NCBI GenBank assembly: GCA_016763185.1
Contig: JAESUG010000005.1
Coordinates: 1 to 35,263 of the forward strand
Reading direction: 5' to 3'
Length of the DNA: 35,263 nt
Origin: Robiginitomaculum sp.
GTDB lineage: Bacteria > Pseudomonadota > Alphaproteobacteria > Caulobacterales > Maricaulaceae
Positions 1 through 6,609 of the stretch are shown one piece after another (the stretch's first letter is position 1; each line of letters starts with the position of its first letter). The position numbers and the translations under genes are program-made. Under the pieces are notes generated by a model. It searched no databases and was not told where the DNA came from. It was given only the letters and a program-made list of their open reading frames with translations.

Positions 1-128
1 CACCTGTCACCCTCCGACTTGTTCGGGGGGGCAGCTCTTTGTGCAACATTCACGCATGTTTCATGGTGCGCTATGGACCCCCCGAACAAGTCGTGGGGTG
101 GCAGACTTGGGGGGTCGTGAGGTGGCAG
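1..128. repeat. Composite inverted repeat with 24-bp tandem units (copy 1)
   Basis: Bases 1-40 read on the minus strand, and bases 71-105 on the plus strand, share the core CCCCCCGAACAAGTCG followed by a GGGTG(A/G)CAG tail. They therefore form an inverted pair around a roughly 30-bp spacer. The plus arm continues into a tandem array: GTCGTGGGGTGGCAG at 90-104 recurs as GTCGTGAGGTGGCAG at 114-128, a period of exactly 24. The minus-strand copy at 1-42 nearly matches the plus strand at 6246-6286. The window may cut the element at its left end. No ORF or transposase is associated. From 129 to about 244 I see only GC-rich non-coding sequence. Confidence 0.7.
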
Positions 129-244
129 GCGGGAGAGGGTTGTGCCACCCAGTGCCGCCACCGTTGTTGGTGACAAGTGGTGACAGTCATGACGTGTCAA
201 GGTAGGAGGCGGCCCAAGGGTAGCACAATGAAGACCGCCGGTTG

Positions 245-280
245 AAAAACAGCTTAAGCCCTTCGGCTAAGCCGAAGGGC
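245..280 (-). terminator. Probable intrinsic terminator of the carbonic anhydrase gene
   Basis: GCCCTTCGGCT at 258-268 and AGCCGAAGGGC at 270-280 are perfect 11-bp arms around one base. Read on the minus strand, the hairpin lies about 20 bp past the carbonic anhydrase stop and is followed by TTAAGCTGTTTTT. The T-run sits about eight bases from the stem, which weakens the call. Confidence 0.5.
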
Positions 281-299
281 GTCGCAAAGTTACCTAGTC

Positions 300-1088
300 T
301 TATTTAGGTTGTAGCAATAACCGACCGTTTAGGGGTTGCACCGGACGGGCATTGCCGCCCATGATTTTCGTGAACTTGGCGATCTGCGCTGTGCTGGCGC
401 TTACTGGGGTTTTGACCACATGCCAGTTTACACCCTCGGAACATGGCGGCGTGGTTAGTGAGCCCATATAGCGGTACAAGCTTAGATCGCTTGGGATCAT
501 TTTGGTTGGGTCCAAGGTGTGCTGGGCTGATGTATCACCTGCAATAACGGCATCCAAAATGGTTGCCAATTGTGGGTTGGCTTCGCCTTCGGTGAATAAA
601 ATACCAAGAACTAACAATTCACCAGCATCGGTCGCGTGGACAAAATGTGCGCCAATGGGATAGGTGCTACCGGCCATTACGTGTTCGGATGGCGTATGAA
701 AATGAACTTGTAGCAATTTAAATTTACGCGCATCAATTTTGACACCCAAACCAGCAGCAAAATTAGCTTGAATGGTATGGCCGTTGTCTTCGATAGAGGC
801 TTGCACCGGTGCGTAATTATGTTTGATTGCAACTTTACCTAAGGCATTGGCTTCACTAAGATCAATTGGGGATTGCATAATTCCGGCCGCGCATAGATAA
901 TTTGCATCGGCCAAAGCCGCCCAATTTTGCGGCCCGCCCGCGCCTTCATATCCCCAATGCACAGCATCATCTGCCGTGGCCGACTTTGCCGGTTCTGCAC
1001 CAGTATTTATCGTGAGGGAGGTTGTACATGCGGCTAGACCCATCAGGCCAGTTAGCGCTAAAACTTGAAGCTGATTACGTGTTTTCAT
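300..1088 (-). CDS. Alpha-class carbonic anhydrase, probable lipoprotein
   Basis: This zinc enzyme interconverts CO2 and bicarbonate. The N-terminus (positive start, hydrophobic run, LAAC ending at C21) is a lipoprotein signal with lipobox, so the protein is probably periplasmic and lipid-anchored. Alpha-class hallmarks are visible. HFH at 129-131 and H148 in GAHFVH match the three zinc ligands. H104 in DNGHTIQ matches the proton-shuttle histidine. LTTPPCSEGV at 211-220 holds the active-site threonine. C66 and C216 fit the conserved disulfide of the family. At 262 residues it is full length for a bacterial alpha enzyme. It is read alone on the minus strand, 131 bp downstream of the helicase gene, with a hairpin past its stop. 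A role in bicarbonate supply or pH control is inferred from the family; nothing nearby narrows it. Confidence 0.93.
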   Translation of the reverse strand: MKTRNQLQVLALTGLMGLAACTTSLTINTGAEPAKSATADDAVHWGYEGAGGPQNWAALADANYLCAAGIMQSPIDLSEANALGKVAIKHNYAPVQASIEDNGHTIQANFAAGLGVKIDARKFKLLQVHFHTPSEHVMAGSTYPIGAHFVHATDAGELLVLGILFTEGEANPQLATILDAVIAGDTSAQHTLDPTKMIPSDLSLYRYMGSLTTPPCSEGVNWHVVKTPVSASTAQIAKFTKIMGGNARPVQPLNGRLLLQPK

Positions 1089-1219
1089 ATTGAATTTTTC
1101 TTTCCAGATAAAAATGACAACGTGTTGTTTATAGAAATTCTAAGATTTGAATAGATATATCTGTGGCAAGGTAAATTAATTGTGATGGCCCAAGAAAACC
1201 TGACGCCTCATTGCTTGCG

Positions 1220-2524
1220 TTAGTTTTGTTCCAGCATGGCTATCTTACAACCATCAAATTCTTGGACCTCGGCCAAGCGCCCCAAGGCCAAAGCGCGTCG
1301 GTCCATGATCATATCGCGCGCGGTGATGGCCCGCGATAATTGCAAACCCTCCATGGTGCGACAGCGACTAAGGGCGACATAGGCTTGGCCGTGCGCGAAC
1401 AGGCCGCGTCTTAAATCCACATAGACGTGGGTTAAGGTTTGGCCTTGGGATTTGTGGATGGTGAGCGCCCACGCCAAGCGAAGTGGATATTGCTTGAACG
1501 TCCCGATCACTTCTTTTTTCAGTTCTGATTTTTTTGGATCCACTCCATAGCGAATACGTTCCCAGACGGCAGGTTCAATTTTGTGGATATGGCCGTCGAT
1601 TTTGACGTGTAATTGTTGATCCCCAACCCCGGACACCACGGCCAATGTTCCATTTACCCATTTTTTGTCCGGGTCATTTTTGAGCATGATCACCCGCGCG
1701 CCCGGTTTTAGAGACAACGGCGCTTCGGTGGGAAATAGTTTGGCGTCGAACTCGCCACTGACCTTAGCTTGATAGGCATGAGGTTGCCCCGGCAACGCGG
1801 CCAAGCGCTGGTGGTTGATCTCAAATGCGGCTTGGTTGGTGCCGGTTAATACCACATGGGTGTTTGATGCGGTGACCGGATCAGTATCGGTAACGCAATC
1901 GCCCAAGAACTCAGCTTGTTGCCGGTCCAATTCGCCGTGGCGCACCCCGGCCAATACATCCAAAAACACCGGATCAGATTGGCGAAAAACTTGGGTTAGC
2001 TCGATCAACTGAAACTGGCCGTCACGAAAACACGGCGGTGAGAAAAAATAACACCCGCCATGAACCTCCTCCAAATAGCTCTCTAACCCGCGCTCAATCA
2101 CCGGCGGCAATTGGTACGGATCGCCCACCAGCACCATTTGCACGCCGCCAAAGGGTGCATCCACTTCGCGGTTCATCCGCAATGACAGATCAATCGCCGA
2201 CATCACATCGGCACGCAGCATCGAAGCCTCGTCAATAACCAAGGTCTGTATGGCCCGCAATGCGGTTGCATGGCGCAGGCGCTTTACATCTGACGGCTCG
2301 ATCAATCGTGGCGGAAAACGAAAGAACGAATGTACGGTTTGACCCCCGGCATTGACCGCCGCAATTCCAGTGGGGGCCAACACCGCCGTCGTGGTCGGAT
2401 TGCGTGCGACAAAGGCTTTGAGCAAGGTGGTTTTGCCGGTGCCAGCTCGTCCGGTGAGATACACATTAGAGCGCTGAACCTCTAGGGCGTGCAATACTGG
2501 GGCGATGATCTCAGACTTGTTCAT
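1220..2524 (-). CDS. PIF1-like SF1B DNA helicase / AAA ATPase
   Basis: The protein is a superfamily 1 helicase of the PIF1/RecD-like group. Motifs in order are Walker A GRAGTGKT (25-32), Walker B VIDEAS (96-101), motif III GDPYQLPPV (134-142), then the late motifs HKSQGQT (357-363) and VALSRCRT (383-390). TGIAAVNAGGQTVHSFF (52-68) is the characteristic PIF1 segment after Walker A. At 434 residues it is a compact bacterial form with no extra nuclease or zinc domain visible. Family knowledge points to ATP-driven 5'-3' unwinding, often of difficult structures such as G-quadruplexes. Its role here is unknown. The start ATG at 2524 opens directly before the helicase domain. The gene is divergent from the SDR gene across about 93 bp. 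Confidence 0.88.
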   Translation of the reverse strand: MNKSEIIAPVLHALEVQRSNVYLTGRAGTGKTTLLKAFVARNPTTTAVLAPTGIAAVNAGGQTVHSFFRFPPRLIEPSDVKRLRHATALRAIQTLVIDEASMLRADVMSAIDLSLRMNREVDAPFGGVQMVLVGDPYQLPPVIERGLESYLEEVHGGCYFFSPPCFRDGQFQLIELTQVFRQSDPVFLDVLAGVRHGELDRQQAEFLGDCVTDTDPVTASNTHVVLTGTNQAAFEINHQRLAALPGQPHAYQAKVSGEFDAKLFPTEAPLSLKPGARVIMLKNDPDKKWVNGTLAVVSGVGDQQLHVKIDGHIHKIEPAVWERIRYGVDPKKSELKKEVIGTFKQYPLRLAWALTIHKSQGQTLTHVYVDLRRGLFAHGQAYVALSRCRTMEGLQLSRAITARDMIMDRRALALGRLAEVQEFDGCKIAMLEQN

Positions 2525-2617
2525 TGGGATTTGTTGCAGGCTATTGCACGGCGATCAAGACTAGTTTTTAAGTTGAAAACCGCTTATGCGTGTCGCAGTC
2601 AAAAAAGGGAGCACAAT

Positions 2618-3400
2618 ATGTCACAACGGCTAGCAGGAAAACGGGCGGTTATTACCGGTGGTGCCTCAGGTTTGGGGGCAGGGATGGGCATGCGCTTTGC
2701 CGAACATGGGGCGCGGGTTGCGTTGACGGATCTGAACCTAGAAGGCGCGAGGCAAGTTGCCGACGAGATCAACGCAAAATACCCGGACGCTGCGATCGCT
2801 TTGGCGCATGATGTGGCGGATCAACAAAGCTGGGAACAGGTATTGCACCAAGCTGATGCGGCGCTGGGTGGGTTTAATGTGTTGGTCAATAATGCGGGCA
2901 TTGGCTCGATGGCCTCGGTGGAAGACGAAACTTTGGAAGCCTTTCAAAAAGTTATTTCGGTAGATGTCGATTCGGTATTTTTGGGCTGTAAACTAGCCAT
3001 TCCTTACATGAAACAGCATCAACCAGGCTCAATCATCAACCTGTCCTCCATCGCCGGATTGTATGCAGCAGGCAATATGGCCTCCTATAATGCGGCCAAA
3101 GCTGCGGTCTGGTTATTGTCGAAATCCGTCGCCTTACACTGCGCCAGTGCGGGCTATGATATTCGCTCCAACTCACTGCACCCAACCTTTATTCGCACCC
3201 CGATTATGTATGAAATGGGCGCGGCCATTGGCACCACTGACAAAGCCGAGATCGAGCGAAAATTAGCCCGCAGTGTCCCATTAAAACGAGTGGGTGAGCC
3301 GGATGATGTCTCTTATGCCGCTATTTATTTTGCCTCGGACGAATCGCGATTTATTACCGGTGTTGAGTTAAAAATCGACGGCGGGATGAGCGCACGATAA
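2618..3400 (+). CDS. Short-chain dehydrogenase/reductase (SDR), NAD-type
   Basis: This is a classical SDR of 260 residues. The cofactor-binding TGGASGLG is at 13-20, and D38 at the end of the second strand favours NAD(H) over NADP(H). NNAG is at 91-94. The catalytic Ser (NLSSIAG, 141-147) and YNAAK (Y157, K161) complete the active site. I moved the start from the ORF-track 2489 to the ATG at 2618, because AAGGGA lies seven bases upstream and the SDR fold begins right there. The overall pattern resembles the cyclopentanol, hydroxysteroid and 3-hydroxybutyrate dehydrogenase branch, but the substrate cannot be read from sequence. The gene is monocistronic on the plus strand and ends 5 bp from the convergent transporter gene. 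Confidence 0.88.
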   Translation: MSQRLAGKRAVITGGASGLGAGMGMRFAEHGARVALTDLNLEGARQVADEINAKYPDAAIALAHDVADQQSWEQVLHQADAALGGFNVLVNNAGIGSMASVEDETLEAFQKVISVDVDSVFLGCKLAIPYMKQHQPGSIINLSSIAGLYAAGNMASYNAAKAAVWLLSKSVALHCASAGYDIRSNSLHPTFIRTPIMYEMGAAIGTTDKAEIERKLARSVPLKRVGEPDDVSYAAIYFASDESRFITGVELKIDGGMSAR

Positions 3401-3405
3401 AAGTT

Positions 3406-4257
3406 TTACTTTGAGCGCGACGGGGTCAGGGTCGCCAAGGCAACCCCGCCCAAAATAACCAAGCTGGCCACTATAAAGCCAAAGGTAATTGGCTCGCCCA
3501 GAAACACCATCCCGCCTAATGCGGCAATCGCGGGTACGCTCAGTTGTGAAACCCCGGCGCGGTTGGCGCTCAGCCCCGGCAACGCCATATACCAAATGGC
3601 ATACCCAAGCCCAGAGGTGATCGCCCCCGAAGCCAGTGCCAAAAGGACACCATTGGTTTGCGGACGAACTTCGGGCATCCACAGCAATAACGGTACAGCT
3701 AACAAGCTCGCGATCACGGCTGCTTTGGTGAAATTGCCGGCGGTTTGTGCGGTTGGACGGGTGCTGGTGCGCCCGCGCAGTGAATACACGCCCCAACCGA
3801 TACCGGCCAATGCCATCAGTAATGCGCCAACCCATGAAGGCGGTGCCAGAGCGGGGCTAAGCAAAGCCAATAAGCCTGCTATGGCCAATCCGGTTCCAGC
3901 CCACTGAATGACGCGCAACCGCTCGCCCGCAGCCAACCCAGCGCCCAGCATGGTTAGCTGTACAATCGCAAATAAAATCAACGCGCCAGTGGCGGTGGGC
4001 AACATCAAATAGGCATAGGAAAAGAACCCAGCATAGACCAACAGCGCCGCCGCCGAGTACCAACTTCCAGCCTGAAATGCGGTTCGCGGCCCGACCAACA
4101 CGGCCAATACCACCGCACCAGCCAATAAGCGAATGAGCGTAAAGCTCCACGGTCCGATCAGCTCGTCGCCCAAGGCAAATCGGGCCAATACTGAATTGCC
4201 AGCAAAGGCGATGACGGCAAACAAGGTTAGAATGAAGATTCGAGCTGGTGTCTGCAT
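3406..4257 (-). CDS. EamA/DMT-family inner-membrane transporter
   Basis: This is a strongly hydrophobic 283-residue protein with about ten predicted transmembrane helices in two EamA-type halves. The first begins near FILTLFAVIAFAGNSVLARF and the second near GALLMALAGIGWGVYSL. The family exports metabolites such as amino acids, but its substrates cannot be inferred from sequence. I chose the ATG at 4257 over the ORF-track 4329: the extra 24 residues are hydrophilic and overlap the upstream small gene. No clear Shine-Dalgarno precedes 4257, so the start is uncertain. It is the last gene of a minus-strand run (GT2, small membrane protein, EamA) with gaps of about 30-40 bp, suggesting co-transcription. 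Confidence 0.85.
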   Translation of the reverse strand: MQTPARIFILTLFAVIAFAGNSVLARFALGDELIGPWSFTLIRLLAGAVVLAVLVGPRTAFQAGSWYSAAALLVYAGFFSYAYLMLPTATGALILFAIVQLTMLGAGLAAGERLRVIQWAGTGLAIAGLLALLSPALAPPSWVGALLMALAGIGWGVYSLRGRTSTRPTAQTAGNFTKAAVIASLLAVPLLLWMPEVRPQTNGVLLALASGAITSGLGYAIWYMALPGLSANRAGVSQLSVPAIAALGGMVFLGEPITFGFIVASLVILGGVALATLTPSRSK

Positions 4258-4294
4258 AGGTGTTTCGTTGCGCAATTTATGGTGCAAAGTCAAA

Positions 4295-4501
4295 CTAGCG
4301 CCCGCGACCGGTTTCAATTCCCAACACATTTAGAATATGAACAATGAGGACGATAACAACCACACTTGCGATCATCAATACCGGTTTCCAGCTAAACCAA
4401 TGGGCTTTTCCGTTTTGTCTTGGGATGCTATCGCGCCAAATGGCCAATCCCAATATGGCTATGGTCACGCCTAGCCAGAGCAAAGTTTGTACCATGGTCA
4501 T
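4295..4501 (-). CDS. Small two-TM membrane protein of unknown function
   Basis: This 68-residue protein has two hydrophobic stretches (about 4-20 and 40-60) separated by a short polar loop, with a conserved-looking C-terminal HILNVLGIETGRGR. I believe similar small proteins occur in other Alphaproteobacteria, often ending in a comparable NLxGxxTGR stretch, but this is recognition from memory and not a search. It lies between the GT2 and EamA genes with gaps of 31 and 37 bp, consistent with one operon. No ribosome-binding site stands out, and an ATG two codons in (4495) is an alternative start. No function can be assigned. Confidence 0.6.
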   Translation of the reverse strand: MTMVQTLLWLGVTIAILGLAIWRDSIPRQNGKAHWFSWKPVLMIASVVVIVLIVHILNVLGIETGRGR

Positions 4502-4532
4502 GGGCGTTGAAATGGGGATGTTGATCTAAAAT

Positions 4533-6104
4533 TCAAGGTGGTTGGTGTTCTTCAAGTAAGTGACTATGGGCAAATGAATGACCGTGGGCGGTCTTTTCCC
4601 AATGAAATGGCCGAACCAGTAAATCCTTAATCGCCAGCAATGCCGCCCAGGTTTGTAGCGGCCAATAGGCCAGTGAGCTGATGATCAGAACTGGGTCTAT
4701 ATGCCAGCTCGTGCGGTCTTTTGCCGCAATATGACCGCACGCCAGCAAACCCCACGCCAACAGTGTGCCACAAGCCGCCAAGATTGCATCCGGCACTGCC
4801 GGTGGCTGCCCACCCAATGGCCAACAAACCAGACAAACCATCGTGGCCAGCAATAACAATCCATGACTAAATGACGAAACAACGGCCACACCTAAGCTGG
4901 CGAAAAATCCAAATGCGTGTTTTGGCCGTCCGCCGGGTGTGGTACCGCGCAAATGAACAAACAAAGTTTGAACAAAGCCCTTGATCCAGCGCGAACGCTG
5001 TCCAATCCACGGCAACAGCCCGGCGGTAGCTTCTTCGAGCGTCGGCGGCAAGATCATGCCGGACCGCCAACCATAAGCAGCCAACCGAAAGCCCAAATCT
5101 GCGTCTTCGGTGACATTATACGGGTCCCAACCACCACACTCATCCAAAGCAATTTTACGAAAATGATTGCTGGTACCGCCTAGGGGAAACGCCAAACCCA
5201 ATCGAACCAGGGCCGGTAAGACCACCCGAAACTGGGCGTTATACTCTAGCGAAAATTGTTGGGTGAGCCAGTTTTGCGATGCGTTATAATAGCCAAGTGG
5301 TGCTTGCACACAGGCTAGATCGTCTTCATCCTTCGCAAAGGCACACACGGCAGCTTGTAACTGATCCGGATGCGGGCGATCTTCGGCATCATAAATCGTC
5401 ACCAATGAGCCACGGGCCCGGTGCAAGCCAACATTTAATGCTTTTGGCTTTGTTCGCGGCCCGATATTGGGCACGATCAGCACCTCCCAGTTTGCATCCA
5501 AATGCAAACGCCGCGCCGCGCGCAAAGTTTCTTCATCATCAGCTTCGAGCAATAATTTAATATCCAGACGCGCGCGTGGGTAGTTCAAATTGGCAATGGC
5601 TTCGACCAGCTTTGGTAATATCCGGGCCTCGCGATATACCGGTAGCAATATTGTATAGAGCGGCCAGCTCTTTGGCGTGGTTTGAGCCATGTCGGGTTTG
5701 GGTTTTGGCCAAAAATGAACAACCAATAACAACCCGCGAAAAGCAATGATAAATCCGAACAAACCAAGTAAGCAAAGACGAAGAATTTGAAGCATCAAAC
5801 TAAAATTCATCACCAACCCAAAGATGATCGCACCAAATAATAAGGCCAGGAACAAAACTTGACCGGGAACCAACCCGCTCGCTGCAGAATACAAAGGTTT
5901 GGTTTGCGCAAGATGATACGCGGCATGACGAGTTTCCCCATGTCGCACGCGAATAAATTTCGCCCCTTTTACGCGTCCCTGTTGATCGAAATTTTCCGAG
6001 TTTTTCCCGGCTATTTGTTTCTTTTTCGATCGTAAAACAGGGGCTTTTACCCTGTCATCCACACCTAATACCCCCCGAACGGGAAGATTAGAAGAAATGC
6101 ACAA
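4533..6104 (-). CDS. Membrane-bound family 2 glycosyltransferase (cellulose synthase-like)
   Basis: This is an inner-membrane GT2 enzyme. Two N-terminal membrane segments (about 80-103 and 108-131) are followed by a cytoplasmic catalytic domain starting near LLPVYREA (153-160). The catalytic set is DAED (239-242), TEDADLG (332-338) and QRSRW (369-373), the D, D, D, QxxRW pattern of processive enzymes such as cellulose or poly-GlcNAc synthases. Several C-terminal TM segments follow. The donor sugar and product are unknown, and no partner polysaccharide genes are adjacent. The ORF-track start at 6104 is a TTG. A GTG at 6062 has a GGGGGG run about eight bases upstream and may be the real start. 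The next 70 residues are basic and polar. It heads a probable three-gene minus-strand operon. Confidence 0.85.
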   Translation of the reverse strand: MCISSNLPVRGVLGVDDRVKAPVLRSKKKQIAGKNSENFDQQGRVKGAKFIRVRHGETRHAAYHLAQTKPLYSAASGLVPGQVLFLALLFGAIIFGLVMNFSLMLQILRLCLLGLFGFIIAFRGLLLVVHFWPKPKPDMAQTTPKSWPLYTILLPVYREARILPKLVEAIANLNYPRARLDIKLLLEADDEETLRAARRLHLDANWEVLIVPNIGPRTKPKALNVGLHRARGSLVTIYDAEDRPHPDQLQAAVCAFAKDEDDLACVQAPLGYYNASQNWLTQQFSLEYNAQFRVVLPALVRLGLAFPLGGTSNHFRKIALDECGGWDPYNVTEDADLGFRLAAYGWRSGMILPPTLEEATAGLLPWIGQRSRWIKGFVQTLFVHLRGTTPGGRPKHAFGFFASLGVAVVSSFSHGLLLLATMVCLVCWPLGGQPPAVPDAILAACGTLLAWGLLACGHIAAKDRTSWHIDPVLIISSLAYWPLQTWAALLAIKDLLVRPFHWEKTAHGHSFAHSHLLEEHQPP

Positions 6105-6190
6105 CCAAGGCGAGTCCTATTTTGCTATTTTATTGCATTCGTCAGGAACCGCAGGTGGTTGGGTAAGCAAGGATAATTTCAAACAACCAA

Positions 6191-6268
6191 TTTCGGTTCC
6201 CGGATTTAGTTCGGGGTCCAGCTTCTTGGGAAATTTCTCACAATGCGCAAAGAGCTGGACCCCCCGAA
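6191..6268. repeat. Inverted repeat, GGACCCC family (copy 2, left part)
   Basis: On the minus strand, 6191-6220 reads TGGACCCCGAACTAAATCC then GGGAACCGAAA, close to the palindrome at 13644. On the plus strand, AGCTGGACCCCCCGAAC at 6253-6268 pairs with AGTTCGGGGTCCAGCTT at 6208-6224 (two extra C in the right arm), across a spacer of about 28 bp. It lies between the divergent GT2 and ffh genes. Confidence 0.65.
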
Positions 6269-6271
6269 CAA

Positions 6272-6358
6272 GTCGTGGGGTGACAGGTGGTGGGGGTCGT
6301 GGGGTGACAGTGGGTAATCGTCGTGGGGTGAAAGTGGGTAGTAGTCGAAGAGCGACGA
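6272..6358. repeat. 24-bp-period tandem array, about 3.6 copies
   Basis: GTCGTGGGGTGACAG begins at 6272, 6296 and 6320 (the last with GAAAG), and a decayed unit begins with GTCG at 6344. Each step is exactly 24 bases. The same unit and period occur at 90-128. The intervening nine bases are G-rich but less conserved. No protein coding is supported: the minus-strand ORF here is just a His/Pro/Thr-rich readout of the repeat. Confidence 0.75.
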
Positions 6359-6407
6359 TGTGCCTTGTCACTAAGACAACCATGATGTGCCTTGCACCAA
6401 GGCAACC
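6357..6407. repeat. Two tandem hairpin units
   Basis: GATGTGCCTTGTCACTAAG (6357 on) and GATGTGCCTTGCACCAAGG (6384 on) are tandem related units 27 bases apart, each ending in CAACC. Unit 1 folds as TTGTC-ACTAA-GACAA and unit 2 as GCCTTG-CAC-CAAGGC. The bases differ, but a stem is kept in both. They directly follow the 24-bp array. Confidence 0.5.
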
Positions 6408-6442
6408 ACATAGAACAGTATTTCGGCACTTCTTAATTATTA

Positions 6443-6471
6443 TTGACAGCTTCACCTTAGCTAGATACATA
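6443..6471 (+). promoter_or_regulatory. Possible sigma-70-type promoter for ffh
   Basis: A perfect -35 TTGACA lies at 6443-6448. Seventeen bases later TACATA (6466-6471) is a weak -10. It is the best promoter-like signal between the repeat block and ffh. The weak -10 keeps confidence low. Confidence 0.35.
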
Positions 6472-6584
6472 CCGCCCCTTATCCACAGCGTCAGATGACG
6501 CCTCTGGCTGTACAACTTGGGTTATCTCAAGGGGAGACAGGCGGAGCCCCCACTCGGCAATGGTTTGCTCAGTGGGGTTCTTTT
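6472..6584 (+). promoter_or_regulatory. Structured leader or small RNA candidate upstream of ffh
   Basis: Several complementary segments sit between the promoter candidate and ffh. CCCCTT (6475-6480) can pair with AAGGGG (6529-6534), enclosing ACAGC/GCTGT (6485-6489 with 6507-6511) and an inner GCGTC/GACGC. A separate hairpin CCCCACT (6548-6554) with AGTGGGG (6571-6577) is followed by TTCTTTT and resembles an intrinsic terminator about 25 bp before the ffh start. It could be an attenuator, a short transcript of about 100 nt, or chance. It lacks the GGAAG/GCAGCC core of SRP RNA. Confidence 0.3.
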
Positions 6585-6609
6585 GCTGTGTTTGGTTTTG
6601 GGTGGTTTG

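Noticed and set aside
3368-3835. 155-aa minus-strand ORF inside the EamA gene
   Set aside because: It is an alternate frame of a clear transporter gene, Arg/Trp/Cys-rich, with no membrane pattern.
6272-6358. 24-bp tandem array as a CRISPR
   Set aside because: The units are directly adjacent with only nine variable bases between the conserved cores. There are no spacers of 30 bp or so and no cas genes.
6117-6515. Overlapping ORFs of about 60-130 aa on both strands
   Set aside because: They are readouts of the intergenic repeats, with His/Pro/Thr or Gly/Val low complexity, no ribosome-binding sites and no recognisable domain.
6472-6609. 4.5S SRP RNA gene next to ffh
   Set aside because: The conserved GGAAG tetraloop region and GCAGCC motif are missing. 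The region is reported only as a structured leader candidate.
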